A stretch of 38,000 nt of DNA from assembly GCA_040758595.1 (NCBI GenBank), contig JBFLVJ010000014.1:1-38000 (forward strand). Reading direction: 5' to 3'. Numbering within the stretch: position 1 is the first letter of the stretch; each line of letters opens with the position of its first letter. Below are positions 30,295-37,103 of this stretch, piece after piece. The notes below the pieces were generated by a model. The model was not told the origin of the DNA. It ran no database searches and worked only from the letters and a program-made list of their open reading frames with translations. The stretch is from Bilamarchaeum sp040758595 (GTDB lineage: Archaea > Micrarchaeota > Micrarchaeia > Anstonellales > Bilamarchaeaceae). The translations under genes and the position numbers were made by a program.

Positions 30295-30780
30295 TCATTC
30301 ATCTATGTCGAATATGCCGTCCTGGAAAATGCGGCCGTCCTTGTCGCGGATGCGCATGGCGGCCTTCAGGTTGGCTATCGTCTGTCCGACTGCCTCTTTA
30401 TCAGGCCCGGAGACCTCGACATTCTGCCCCTTGGCGGTCACTTTCGTGCTTCCCACCAGGACCGTCTTCCTGGGCATCTTCTCCCCGAGGAAGTTCTTCA
30501 CCGCGATATCGCTGCCCTTCACTTCTATCGTGATGGGGAAGTGCGCATAGAGAAGCTTGAGCTTCCTGTTGTATCCGCTGGTCACCCCTCCCACCATGTT
30601 CTTCAGAAGCGCCTCGGCAGTGCCTTTCAAGGCGGACCTCTTGGAGAGGACCTCGACCTTGTCGCCGCTGACCTTGACCTCGGTGCGCTTGGGGAAGGTC
30701 TTCTTGACCTCGCCCTTCGGACCCTTGACGGAGATATCCAGGCCGTCGACCGACACCGTGACTCCTTTTGGTATATCCAT
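30295..30780 (-). CDS. rpl6: Ribosomal protein uL6
   Basis: 161 residues, two repeated uL6 domains. MDIPKGVTVSVDGLDISVKG and GPKGEVKKTFP begin the first; VTSGYNRKLKLLYAHFPITI and NFLGEKMPRK mark the second. It binds near the sarcin-ricin loop. AGGTG precedes the ATG. The end overlaps the eL32 leader by a few nucleotides only. Confidence 0.94.
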   Translation of the reverse strand: MDIPKGVTVSVDGLDISVKGPKGEVKKTFPKRTEVKVSGDKVEVLSKRSALKGTAEALLKNMVGGVTSGYNRKLKLLYAHFPITIEVKGSDIAVKNFLGEKMPRKTVLVGSTKVTAKGQNVEVSGPDKEAVGQTIANLKAAMRIRDKDGRIFQDGIFDIDE

Positions 30781-30788
30781 ATGAACAC

Positions 30789-31172
30789 CTAGTAGACGTA
30801 GGCGAGCAGCCTGCCTCCGATGTGCTTCTTCTCGGCTTCCCAGTTTGTCATTATGCCGCCCGGGGTGGAGACTATCAGCAGCCCTACGCCGAATCCGGGG
30901 ATGAACTCCTGCTCCCTCTTCGCCCAGTCGCTCCTCTTGACAGGCATCCTGGGCTTTATCACTCCGCAGTCGTTTATCCTTCCGTCCAGCTCTACCTCGA
31001 ACCAGCCCCCGCGGCCGTCGTCCACCGTCTTGTAGTCTTTGAGGTACTTGTGCTCTTTGAGCACGCGGAGCACCTCTCCGACGAGCTTGGTGGCCTTGAC
31101 TGTGCAGACGTTCTGGCCTACTATCTCGTGCGTCTTTATCGTGTTGAGCGCGTCAGCTACATGGTCGGTCAT
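30789..31172 (-). CDS. rps8: Ribosomal protein uS8
   Basis: 127 residues, archaeal length. DHVADALNTIKTHEIVGQN is the conserved N-terminus and the C-terminal STPGGIMTNWEAEKKHIGGR holds the 16S-rRNA-binding loop. It sits between uS14 and uL6 as expected for the spc operon. Confidence 0.94.
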   Translation of the reverse strand: MTDHVADALNTIKTHEIVGQNVCTVKATKLVGEVLRVLKEHKYLKDYKTVDDGRGGWFEVELDGRINDCGVIKPRMPVKRSDWAKREQEFIPGFGVGLLIVSTPGGIMTNWEAEKKHIGGRLLAYVY

Positions 31173-31176
31173 ACAA

Positions 31177-31338
31177 TCAACCTCCGTACTTCCGGAAGCC
31201 TATGCTCTCGGCCATCTCCCTGAAGCAGCGCCTGCATACGTTCATGCGGTACTTCCTGATGAGGCCTCTGGAGTTGCCGCAGTTCCGGCAGATCCGCTTC
31301 CCTTTCCCCTTGAATCTCTCTTCCATAGTCAGCTTCAT
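31177..31338 (-). CDS. rps14: Ribosomal protein uS14 (zinc form)
   Basis: 53 residues. Two CxxC pairs, CRNC and CRRC, with GLIRKYRMNV between, form the zinc ribbon of the archaeal uS14. I chose the ATG at 31338, 6 nt after the uL5 stop; an ATG at 31326 (MEERFKGKGK) is closer to the usual N-terminus length and cannot be excluded. It belongs to the 30S head. Confidence 0.9.
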   Translation of the reverse strand: MKLTMEERFKGKGKRICRNCGNSRGLIRKYRMNVCRRCFREMAESIGFRKYGG

Positions 31339-31343
31339 AAGCA

Positions 31344-31850
31344 TCACTCTATCTTGACGTCGAAGACCTTCTTCGCGAATTCCATCGCATCCTCGGTAGA
31401 GACCCTGTGCCTCTTGCCTACCGACGAGGGGCGCAGTTTCCTGATGGAGACGCGCCTGCCTCTCCTGCACAAGGAGACGCAGACATCGAAACCGAGCATC
31501 TCGATAGACGGATCGTATTTCACGCCCGGGAAGTCGATGTACTCCGCCACGCCGAAAGCGAAGTTGCCCTGCTTGTCGAAGTTCGAGGCCTTGAGGACCT
31601 TCTTCTTCGCGATGAGCGCCTTCTCGAGGAACGTCTTGGCCGCATCGCCGCGGAGTGTGACCTTGGTGCCTATCGCAAGCCCTTTCCTGAGCTTGAACAC
31701 CGGGTCCCTCCTCCTCGCATGCGTCTCGACCGGCTTGTTGCCGTCGGCCAGCCTCTCTAGGAGTATCTTGGCGTTGTCGAGCCTCTCGCCCGGCTCGCCG
31801 ATGCCGATATTGACCGTGACCTTCTCAATCATTATCTCGCGCATGTCCAT
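31344..31850 (-). CDS. rpl5: Ribosomal protein uL5
   Basis: 168 residues. REIMIEKVTVNIGIGEPGER, then RRRDPVFKLRKGLAIGTKVT, is the archaeal uL5 signature. It binds 5S rRNA and contacts the P-site tRNA. GGTGA 7 nt before the ATG at 31850 supports that start; a GTG at 31859 would overlap the eS4 stop. Order eS4, uL5, uS14 is standard. Confidence 0.94.
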   Translation of the reverse strand: MDMREIMIEKVTVNIGIGEPGERLDNAKILLERLADGNKPVETHARRRDPVFKLRKGLAIGTKVTLRGDAAKTFLEKALIAKKKVLKASNFDKQGNFAFGVAEYIDFPGVKYDPSIEMLGFDVCVSLCRRGRRVSIRKLRPSSVGKRHRVSTEDAMEFAKKVFDVKIE

Positions 31851-31855
31851 GATGC

Positions 31856-32569
31856 TCACCCTTGGGCTCCGAAGCCGTCACCGACCACGAAAAGGTATTT
31901 CGCGACGGTGATGAACTCGTCCTTCCCGTGCTGCACAATAGCTTCGGGAGGCTTCCCTCCAGCCCTGTCTATGATATCCTTGAGCTTGACGACCTTGCCT
32001 GCGTGCTTTCCTTCGACCACCAGGCAGGTCGCTCCCTTCTCCCTCTTGAGGTGGCTCTTCATGGCCGCCTTGGGAAGCGAGATGAGCACTGTGTCGCCGA
32101 CTTTCACGTGGTTGTCTCCGAGCATGTTCCTGCCGTCATGGAATGTGTATGTTATCTTCCCTCCAGGAGCGGTGTGCTTCTTGACGACGCGCACCAGCTT
32201 CTGTGAAGCGGCATCCTTCTTTATCTCCTCGAATGCGAGCCTTCCCTTGTTGTCCACAATCACGAGGTAATGCTTCCCGCTCTTCTGGAACGAGAGCACG
32301 TCCATGAGCCCGACCGGGAATTTCTCGTTTGTCCTGGCCTTGCCATCCACCTCCACCAGCCTCCGGGAGAGTATCTGCCTGACTTCGCCTAGGTTGGAGG
32401 CGACCTTCAGGAGATCCCTGAGGACCACGCTAAGGGGTATGGAGTGCTTCTTGGGGTGCGGGCCCGGAGACTGCTGTGTCATCCAGGTCCTCGCCTTCTT
32501 GTCCTTTATCGGGATGGCTTTAGGTGAAGCCAGCCTTTTCATGTGGTTCGATCTTCCTCGTTTCGCCAT
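31856..32569 (-). CDS. rps4e: Ribosomal protein eS4
   Basis: 237 residues. N-terminal RSNHMKRLASPKAIPIKDKK, an S4-type RNA-binding domain (about 43-100) and a C-terminal KOW-like segment (GATCLVVEGKHAGKVVKLKD) are in the family order. It is an archaeal and eukaryotic small-subunit protein without a bacterial counterpart. It lies between uL24 and uL5 as in other archaea. Confidence 0.95.
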   Translation of the reverse strand: MAKRGRSNHMKRLASPKAIPIKDKKARTWMTQQSPGPHPKKHSIPLSVVLRDLLKVASNLGEVRQILSRRLVEVDGKARTNEKFPVGLMDVLSFQKSGKHYLVIVDNKGRLAFEEIKKDAASQKLVRVVKKHTAPGGKITYTFHDGRNMLGDNHVKVGDTVLISLPKAAMKSHLKREKGATCLVVEGKHAGKVVKLKDIIDRAGGKPPEAIVQHGKDEFITVAKYLFVVGDGFGAQG

Positions 32570-32582
32570 AAGAGAATCACCT

Positions 32583-33098
32583 TTATTTCTTCGGAGCCTC
32601 CGGAGATGCGGCCTTGGCCGGTTTCGGGTTTGCGGTTTCCGGTTTCGATGTTTCGGGTTTAGCGATCATCGGTTTGAGGGGTTCCGGCCCTGGAGCGGGC
32701 TTCGGTTCCGCCTTGGCCTCGGCCTTTTTCGGGACCTCTTTCTTCTTGAACGCGTCCTCGCTGAAGAGCTCTTTCCTTTCCCTGGTCGGCTCCAGCGAGA
32801 TGAGCAGCAGGTTCGATGGCTCGAGCGGGGATGGGACTTCCCTGCCTTTGGCGCTCTTGGCGACGACGCCTTCGACATAGACCTTGCGGCGGACTGTGTT
32901 CACGTCGCCCACCTTGGCCTCGGTGCCTTTGCCCGGCCCGCGCATGACCTTGACGGTGTCGCCCTTGCGCACCAGGATGGATCTCTTCTTGGCCTTGAGC
33001 TTTGATCTCAGGTCCTTGGAGAGGTGCACGTGCAGCCTGCTCTTCCTCTTGTGGAGCTTCTCAGTATGATATCTCTTTCTCTCTGTGTCAGCTTTCAT
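32583..33098 (-). CDS. rpl24: Ribosomal protein uL24 with a repeat-derived C-terminal tail
   Basis: 171 residues against about 120 in most archaea. The normal protein has the N-terminal KRKSRLHVHLSKDLRSKL block and the KOW motif VRKGDTVKVMRGPGKGTEA, and ends at about 118. The remaining roughly 50 residues are Lys/Pro/Ala/Glu-rich; the part KPETSKPETANPKPAKA is encoded by a copy of the GGTTTCCGG repeat. The ATG at 33098 shares one base with the uL14 stop (TGATG). The tail is likely disordered and its effect unknown. Confidence 0.93.
   Translation of the reverse strand: MKADTERKRYHTEKLHKRKSRLHVHLSKDLRSKLKAKKRSILVRKGDTVKVMRGPGKGTEAKVGDVNTVRRKVYVEGVVAKSAKGREVPSPLEPSNLLLISLEPTRERKELFSEDAFKKKEVPKKAEAKAEPKPAPGPEPLKPMIAKPETSKPETANPKPAKAASPEAPKK
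32620..32680. repeat. GGTTTCC-rich dispersed repeat, copy 5, inside uL24
   Basis: Contains GGCCGGTTTCGGGTTTG, CGGTTTCCGGTTTCG and GTTTCGGGTTT. It is translated in frame as a PETSKPETANPKPAK stretch at the C-terminus of uL24. Confidence 0.7.
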
Positions 33099-33496
33099 CA
33101 GACAACACCCGCCGATATGGCCGCCACCTTGGGGAAGCGCTCTGCTATCTCCCTGGCGACGACGCCCTTTATCTCAGTGCCCACCGGAAGGAAGTCGTCG
33201 TTGACGAGCACCGCGGCGTTGTCCTCGAAGAACAGCCGGGTGCCGTTGGCGCGCCTGAATTCCTTCTTCTGCCTCACGATGAGCGCTTTGACGACCTTCT
33301 TCACCATGTCGGGCTTGCCCTTCTTCACAGACGCGATGACGATGTCGCCGACGCCGACCTGAGGGCCTCTCGCCCTGGTTCCCTTGAACCTCAGGGCGCC
33401 GATGACATATATGACCTTCGCGCCGCTGTTGTCGGTGCATGGCATCATGCTGCCGACCGTGAGCGTTTTCGTGACGCTGCTTGTCAATCCCTTCAT
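33098..33496 (-). CDS. rpl14: Ribosomal protein uL14
   Basis: 132 residues. MPCTDNSGAKVIYVIGALRF and GVGDIVIASVKKGKPDM are conserved uL14 segments at the intersubunit interface. The ATG overlaps the uS17 stop (ATGA), and the stop overlaps the uL24 start, so the three genes are tightly coupled. Confidence 0.95.
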   Translation of the reverse strand: MKGLTSSVTKTLTVGSMMPCTDNSGAKVIYVIGALRFKGTRARGPQVGVGDIVIASVKKGKPDMVKKVVKALIVRQKKEFRRANGTRLFFEDNAAVLVNDDFLPVGTEIKGVVAREIAERFPKVAAISAGVV

Positions 33497-33795
33497 GCCT
33501 GTTCACCTGCCGATATGCCAACGACCGTCCAGGCCTTGGTCTTGCTCAGCTTCCTGGTCTCTGCCAGATCGACCATGTCGCCAACCTTCGCGTTTATACA
33601 AGGCGGGTTGTGCGCAGCTATGTGGGAGCGACCGCGCGCCCACTTCCTGAATTTCGCCAGGTACTGCGTAGTGGATCTCTCGACTATGACGGTGTTCCTG
33701 CTCTTCGCGCTGACCACCTTGCCTTTGAGAGTCTCTCCGCGGACCTTGAGGCCTCCGTGCTTGAAGCATTTCTTGTCTTCACATTTATCTGCCAT
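33493..33795 (-). CDS. rps17: Ribosomal protein uS17
   Basis: 100 residues, archaeal form. GLKVRGETLKGKVVSAKSRN, then TVIVERSTTQYLAKFRKWAR, identifies uS17; CEDKKC at the start is typical of the archaeal extension. It binds 16S rRNA in the body of the 30S. In most archaea it follows RNase P component 1 directly; here 2.4 kb with two unrelated genes separates them, and uS17 has its own promoter and a leader of about 145 nt. Confidence 0.94.
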   Translation of the reverse strand: MADKCEDKKCFKHGGLKVRGETLKGKVVSAKSRNTVIVERSTTQYLAKFRKWARGRSHIAAHNPPCINAKVGDMVDLAETRKLSKTKAWTVVGISAGEQA

Positions 33796-33896
33796 GGAAA
33801 TATCACCCTGGCTGTACTATGCATTCCATCTCGGTATTACCGGATTTCTTACGCTCTTCGGACCTTTCCGTGGAAGCGGATGGTTTCCCAAGATCG

Positions 33897-33917
33897 CGGG
33901 CCTCAATGTAAGGCCCG
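33897..33917 (-). promoter_or_regulatory. 7-bp hairpin in the uS17-operon leader
   Basis: CGGGCCT and AGGCCCG pair around a 7-nt loop, about 100 nt before the uS17 start and inside the predicted leader. It might be the target of a ribosomal protein that regulates its own operon; this is inference. Confidence 0.35.
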
Positions 33918-33962
33918 ATTGAGTGTCCTATAATACGGGTGTCAAGAATTAGGATACATATG

Positions 33963-33970
33963 TTTATAAA
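33963..33970 (-). promoter_or_regulatory. TATA box for the uS17-uL15 gene string
   Basis: TTTATAAA stands out in this gap and is the only strong TATA sequence before uS17 on the minus strand. A start near 33940 gives a leader of about 145 nt. Confidence 0.45.
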
Positions 33971-34018
33971 TCATCGTCTGAAACAGCGACATCATATCGC
34001 CTTCTTCATCCTTAGACT

Positions 34019-34119
34019 TATCGGATAACCCGAAATCACCCCCATCCGATATTTGGCTTCGGGCATCTTCGAGGTGGAGTGGATATCGGATAGCCCGAGA
34101 TTGGAGGTATCCGATATTT
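34019..34119. repeat. Two tandem 65-bp units, each with an inverted TATCGGATA pair
   Basis: TATCGGATA begins at 34019 and 34084 and is followed in both by (A/G)CCCGA(A/G)AT; ATCCGATATTT begins at 34044 and 34109. Both offsets are 65 bp. Within each unit TATCGGATA and (T/C)ATCCGATA are inverted, giving two stem-loops or two dyad operators upstream of the uS17 promoter. The rest of the gap 33796-34206 holds the leader hairpin and TATA box only. Confidence 0.7.
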
Positions 34120-34206
34120 CAATAGTGGGAGATAGGAATTGTCAAGTTCGGCAGGGACTGGAAGATAGCCAAAGAAGCGCTGGAGGGAATATGAAGGAGC
34201 GCATGG

Positions 34207-35070
34207 TCAAGCGATCTTCCTGGCGATCCGCCCGGCCTCCTTCTCGGCCTTCTTCCGGCCTGAGATGTCATCTGGCGCTATCCTCCTCTCGGCGATTATA
34301 TCTTCCCATGCGACCATCATGCGGGCGAGCCTCCCGATTTCCCGCTCGTCCATGCCGCCTTCCAGGTAGTATCTTTCAAGAGCGTCCTTGTAGAAGCGGG
34401 GGAGGTGGACTTCGCGCTCCTCCTTCACCTTGACATCGTAGTCCTGATCGAAGAGCATGCGCATCGGCTTGTGCTCCAGCCCCCGGACCACGAAAACCCT
34501 CGCCAGCCTGAATGCCATCTCCGGACGGCATCTGAAGTGCTCGATCATCCAGAAGACTGTCTTGTCCCGTTCTAGGTTCGATGCCATGGAAAGAGCAAGG
34601 CGCTTCGACATGATATTAATCCGCTCTTCGGTGGAGCAGTCTTTCCACATCCCTCTCTCGATTTCAGCGAGCTTATCCAGCCTTTCCATCTCTTCCTTGC
34701 TCTGCATCTCGGCCATGCAGATGATGCTTTGGGGATTCTCGAAATTGGCATGGACGATGACGTCGTTGAAACCCCAGTCGAGTCGCGGGTCCATGGTATG
34801 CAGACCGGCGTTGAGTGTCTTGTCCAGCGCTCTGACCATCTGCGGATTGGTCTCTGAAGGCTTAGCGGTCGTCGTAGCCCAAGCAGCCTCGAAGAGGACA
34901 AGTCCGACCGGATGATCCGGTGACCGGCGGCCGGAATCCTTTATTATGCCTTCTATGAAACGCTTCCCTTCCGCCCTGAAGAAGTCCCTGTTGATCTTCG
35001 GCCGGGCCAGGCTGGACCAGTCGATTCGCTCCCGTGCGCCTAAGGCAAGGATTACTTTGACCTTTCCCAC
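34207..35070 (-). CDS. Uncharacterised 287-residue protein within the ribosomal gene string
   Basis: Not recognised. It starts with a beta strand (KVKVILALG), carries a DSGRRSPDHPVGLVLFEA block and a DPRLDWGFNDVIVHANFENP block, then turns strongly helical and charged with a basic end (SGRKKAEKEAGRIARKI). No membrane segment or signal peptide. The GTG start at 35070 is supported by a TATA box (GTTATAAAAA, 35091-35100) about 26 nt upstream, so it is made from a leaderless mRNA and is not simply read through from the ribosomal genes. Two Trp/Asp-containing conserved-looking loops hint at an enzyme, but I cannot name one. Confidence 0.7.
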   Translation of the reverse strand: MGKVKVILALGARERIDWSSLARPKINRDFFRAEGKRFIEGIIKDSGRRSPDHPVGLVLFEAAWATTTAKPSETNPQMVRALDKTLNAGLHTMDPRLDWGFNDVIVHANFENPQSIICMAEMQSKEEMERLDKLAEIERGMWKDCSTEERINIMSKRLALSMASNLERDKTVFWMIEHFRCRPEMAFRLARVFVVRGLEHKPMRMLFDQDYDVKVKEEREVHLPRFYKDALERYYLEGGMDEREIGRLARMMVAWEDIIAERRIAPDDISGRKKAEKEAGRIARKIA

Positions 35071-35090
35071 GTTCTGATTCTGTCAGGAAG

Positions 35091-35100
35091 GTTATAAAAA
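35091..35100 (-). promoter_or_regulatory. TATA box of the 287-residue protein gene
   Basis: The plus-strand GTTATAAAAA reads TTTTTATAAC on the minus strand and is centred 26 nt from the GTG at 35070. Confidence 0.5.
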
Positions 35101-35134
35101 TAAGTATATCGTGGGATTATCCAGGATGGCCGGA

Positions 35135-36121
35135 TCAGCGGAAAAGGCCGTTCTCCAGGAGCCTCGCGATTGCCGTGATCCTTGTGCGCACCTCGGCGGT
35201 GTCGAACGGAAGCGCGGTGATTCCCTGGTTGGAGAGGCTTTCGCTCTGATGATAGAGCTCGAGGAAAGCGCCGTAGTGGTCTGCGAGCTCGGAGAGCTCG
35301 TCCGTGCTCAGCCTCGAGTTCTTCAGCGCGCCAACCGCATGGAGCTTCTCCACGGTCGGGGTCGGGAGAGTCGAAAGGAATTCCTTGGCCTCATCGCGCC
35401 TCTTCTTGAGCGCCAGGCCGCGGACGAACATCATCATGTCATGCTGGAGGACATTCTGCATATATCTCAGCGGGCCGAATTTGAAACCCCTCAGATGCAC
35501 CGTCGAACCATCGCTCTCCTTGTTCCAGCAGTATGCCATCCCGCAATCCAGGTCGTAGTGCGTGACGGTCTCGCCCTTCCATGTCTGGCGTCCGCTCTGC
35601 ATGATTTTCCTGGAGACCGCTTTCTTGTCCTTGAGCTCTTTGATTATCGGCTTGGCATGCGCACCGACCATGTCGTTGATGAGTTGCATCTTGGCCTCCA
35701 TGAGAAGCCTCGGGTTTCCGCAGAGGACGAACGAGTCCATGACCCTCGCCGGAACTATCATGTGGCGGTCGCCGTTCAGGAATGCCGCGCCGGGCATCGT
35801 CACATCCTTGGTTTCTGTGAACACGTTGGCGACAAGAGCGCATTGGTGCGCATCGATGGCGGTGTGGACCGCCTCGGCGAACCGGTCCACGTCTTCCTCC
35901 GGCATGCCGCGGTGATAGACCACCACTTCGAGCTTGGATTTGAGGCCCTTCTCCAGCCTGCCGTCACTTCCAGGGGTGGCCACGCAGAACTCCTCGTGGA
36001 GGGGGCCATGCTTCAGGACAGCATCCTTCATCAGACTGCCAGCCTTGCAGTTGAGAAGGAGACCCTTATCCTTGACGATACCGAGGTAGGTCAGGCTCCG
36101 TGCCCTGGAGGGTTGAGTCAT
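35135..36121 (-). CDS. Uncharacterised 328-residue protein, weakly nucleotidyltransferase-like
   Basis: The segment ATPGSDGRLEKGLKSKLEVV at about 48-67 resembles the GSxGRxE...D motif of GlnD-type nucleotidyltransferases, but the second acidic residue expected after the motif is not evident, so an inactive or different fold is possible. The rest includes HYDLDCGMAYCWNKESDG and a helical C-terminus. I chose the ATG at 36121 because a TATA box lies 28 nt upstream; the longer frame from 36145 would begin within the promoter. It ends 64 nt before the 287-residue gene. Together they interrupt the ribosomal operon. Function unknown. Confidence 0.6.
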   Translation of the reverse strand: MTQPSRARSLTYLGIVKDKGLLLNCKAGSLMKDAVLKHGPLHEEFCVATPGSDGRLEKGLKSKLEVVVYHRGMPEEDVDRFAEAVHTAIDAHQCALVANVFTETKDVTMPGAAFLNGDRHMIVPARVMDSFVLCGNPRLLMEAKMQLINDMVGAHAKPIIKELKDKKAVSRKIMQSGRQTWKGETVTHYDLDCGMAYCWNKESDGSTVHLRGFKFGPLRYMQNVLQHDMMMFVRGLALKKRRDEAKEFLSTLPTPTVEKLHAVGALKNSRLSTDELSELADHYGAFLELYHQSESLSNQGITALPFDTAEVRTRITAIARLLENGLFR

Positions 36122-36143
36122 AGTAGATATATACGCGTTTGAC

Positions 36144-36154
36144 ATTTATATACC
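36144..36154 (-). promoter_or_regulatory. TATA box of the 328-residue protein gene
   Basis: The minus-strand sequence GGTATATAAAT is centred about 28 nt before the ATG at 36121, which indicates a leaderless mRNA. Confidence 0.55.
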
Positions 36155-36195
36155 TTCTTGAATCTCCACTTACTACAACAAGCTTTATAAATTGA

Positions 36196-36468
36196 TCATG
36201 CCGCCTTTTTCGGCCTCTCGTGGGGCCTGAAAGCGATGGAACTCCCGCCGATAGTGACCCGGTCCCCATCTTCGAGCGTGAAGCGGAACGAGGAGGATAT
36301 CTTCGGCACCTTGACTTCCTTGCCATCCGCTTTCTCTATCACGATGAGGTTCTTGGTCTCGTCGACCACCGTGCCTTTGAGGCCCACCAGGCCGCGCGCG
36401 CTGGAATTAGACACTTCGACCTCTAGGCCTATGAAAGTCGACAGGATGAGATTCTTCCTGGTTATCAT
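36196..36468 (-). CDS. rnp1: RNase P protein component 1 (Pop4/Rpp29)
   Basis: 90 residues. LSTFIGLEVEVSNSSARGLV, then GLKGTVVDETKNLIVIEK, is the Sm-like beta-barrel of archaeal Rpp29, which binds the RNase P RNA specificity domain and Rpp21. It trims tRNA 5' ends. The gene is at its usual site between SUI1 and uS17, except that the uS17 side is interrupted and a dispersed repeat lies on the SUI1 side. Confidence 0.92.
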   Translation of the reverse strand: MITRKNLILSTFIGLEVEVSNSSARGLVGLKGTVVDETKNLIVIEKADGKEVKVPKISSSFRFTLEDGDRVTIGGSSIAFRPHERPKKAA

Positions 36469-36474
36469 AAGTGT

Positions 36475-36562
36475 TCCCGGTTTTGGGTTTTATGTCTTGC
36501 GGGACCGGGAACCGGATGCCGGAGACTCGAAACCCAGGACTCAAGACACGAAACCGATAAGA
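36475..36562. repeat. GGTTTCC-rich dispersed repeat, copy 6
   Basis: Fills the gap between SUI1 and RNase P component 1. GTTCCCGGTTTTGGG on the left and CGAAACCCAGG plus ACGAAACCG on the right are inverted; GTCTTG and CAAGAC also pair. It is a hairpin-forming copy of the family. Confidence 0.65.
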
Positions 36563-36575
36563 AGAAGCACGGAGG

Positions 36576-36878
36576 TCAGGAGACTTCAATGCTTTCCTCG
36601 GGATAGCCTAGCGCCTTGAGGACTTCGGCGGCCTTGCGCTTGTGGTCCCCCTGGAGGATTATCATGCCCTCTTTGGCGCTTCCTCCGCAGGCGAGCTTCT
36701 GCTTCATCGCCTTGGTGGTGGAATCGAGCTGCGCTTTATCCACGCCTTCGACGATGGTGACGAGCTTCCTGAATTTCTTCTTCGTAGTATATATCTTTAT
36801 CTTCGCTGCTCCCTGTTTGTCCAGGATCTCGCACACGCATAGATCCAGGAGCATTCCGCACTTCGGGCATTTATCCAT
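36576..36878 (-). CDS. Archaeal translation initiation factor SUI1/aIF1
   Basis: 100 residues. An N-terminal zinc-ribbon-like segment (MDKCPKCGMLLDLCVCE) precedes the SUI1 fold with VTIVEGVD, the LACGGSAKEGMIILQGDH core and the EVLKALGY end. It supports start-codon selection on the 30S subunit. I chose the ATG at 36878 with AGGTG upstream; the longer frame begins at a GTG at 36890. It lies between uL29 and RNase P component 1, the usual archaeal order. Confidence 0.93.
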   Translation of the reverse strand: MDKCPKCGMLLDLCVCEILDKQGAAKIKIYTTKKKFRKLVTIVEGVDKAQLDSTTKAMKQKLACGGSAKEGMIILQGDHKRKAAEVLKALGYPEESIEVS

Positions 36879-36909
36879 TATCGATTTCACCTAGTGTATC
36901 TATGTGGAT

Positions 36910-37098
36910 TCACTTCTTTTTAACGGTTTTGGGAGGACGCGGAGTCTTGAGCTTGGCGATGGCCTTCTTGAGAGGCTTCACCTTGTCCTTGCGCCCTTCG
37001 CCCTGCAGCTCGAGCATCGCGCGCTCGAGCTCTACGATCTTGGCCGCCTTCGCGGCGGCATCCATAGCGTCCAGTTCTGTCTTCTTTATGACTGCCAT
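36910..37098 (-). CDS. rpl29: Ribosomal protein uL29
   Basis: 62 residues of two antiparallel helices with a basic tail (KTPRPPKTVKKK). AVIKKTELDAMDAAAKAAKI and ELERAMLELQGE are in uL29 order. It lies near the exit tunnel and the signal-recognition-particle site. The ATG at 37098 follows the uS3 stop by 5 nt with a GAGATGAT site. Confidence 0.9.
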   Translation of the reverse strand: MAVIKKTELDAMDAAAKAAKIVELERAMLELQGEGRKDKVKPLKKAIAKLKTPRPPKTVKKK

Positions 37099-37103
37099 GA
37101 TTA

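Noticed and set aside
31177..31470. Extended uS14 start reaching into uL5
   Set aside because: The extension is uL5 coding sequence in another frame; uS14 normally begins shortly before the first CxxC pair.
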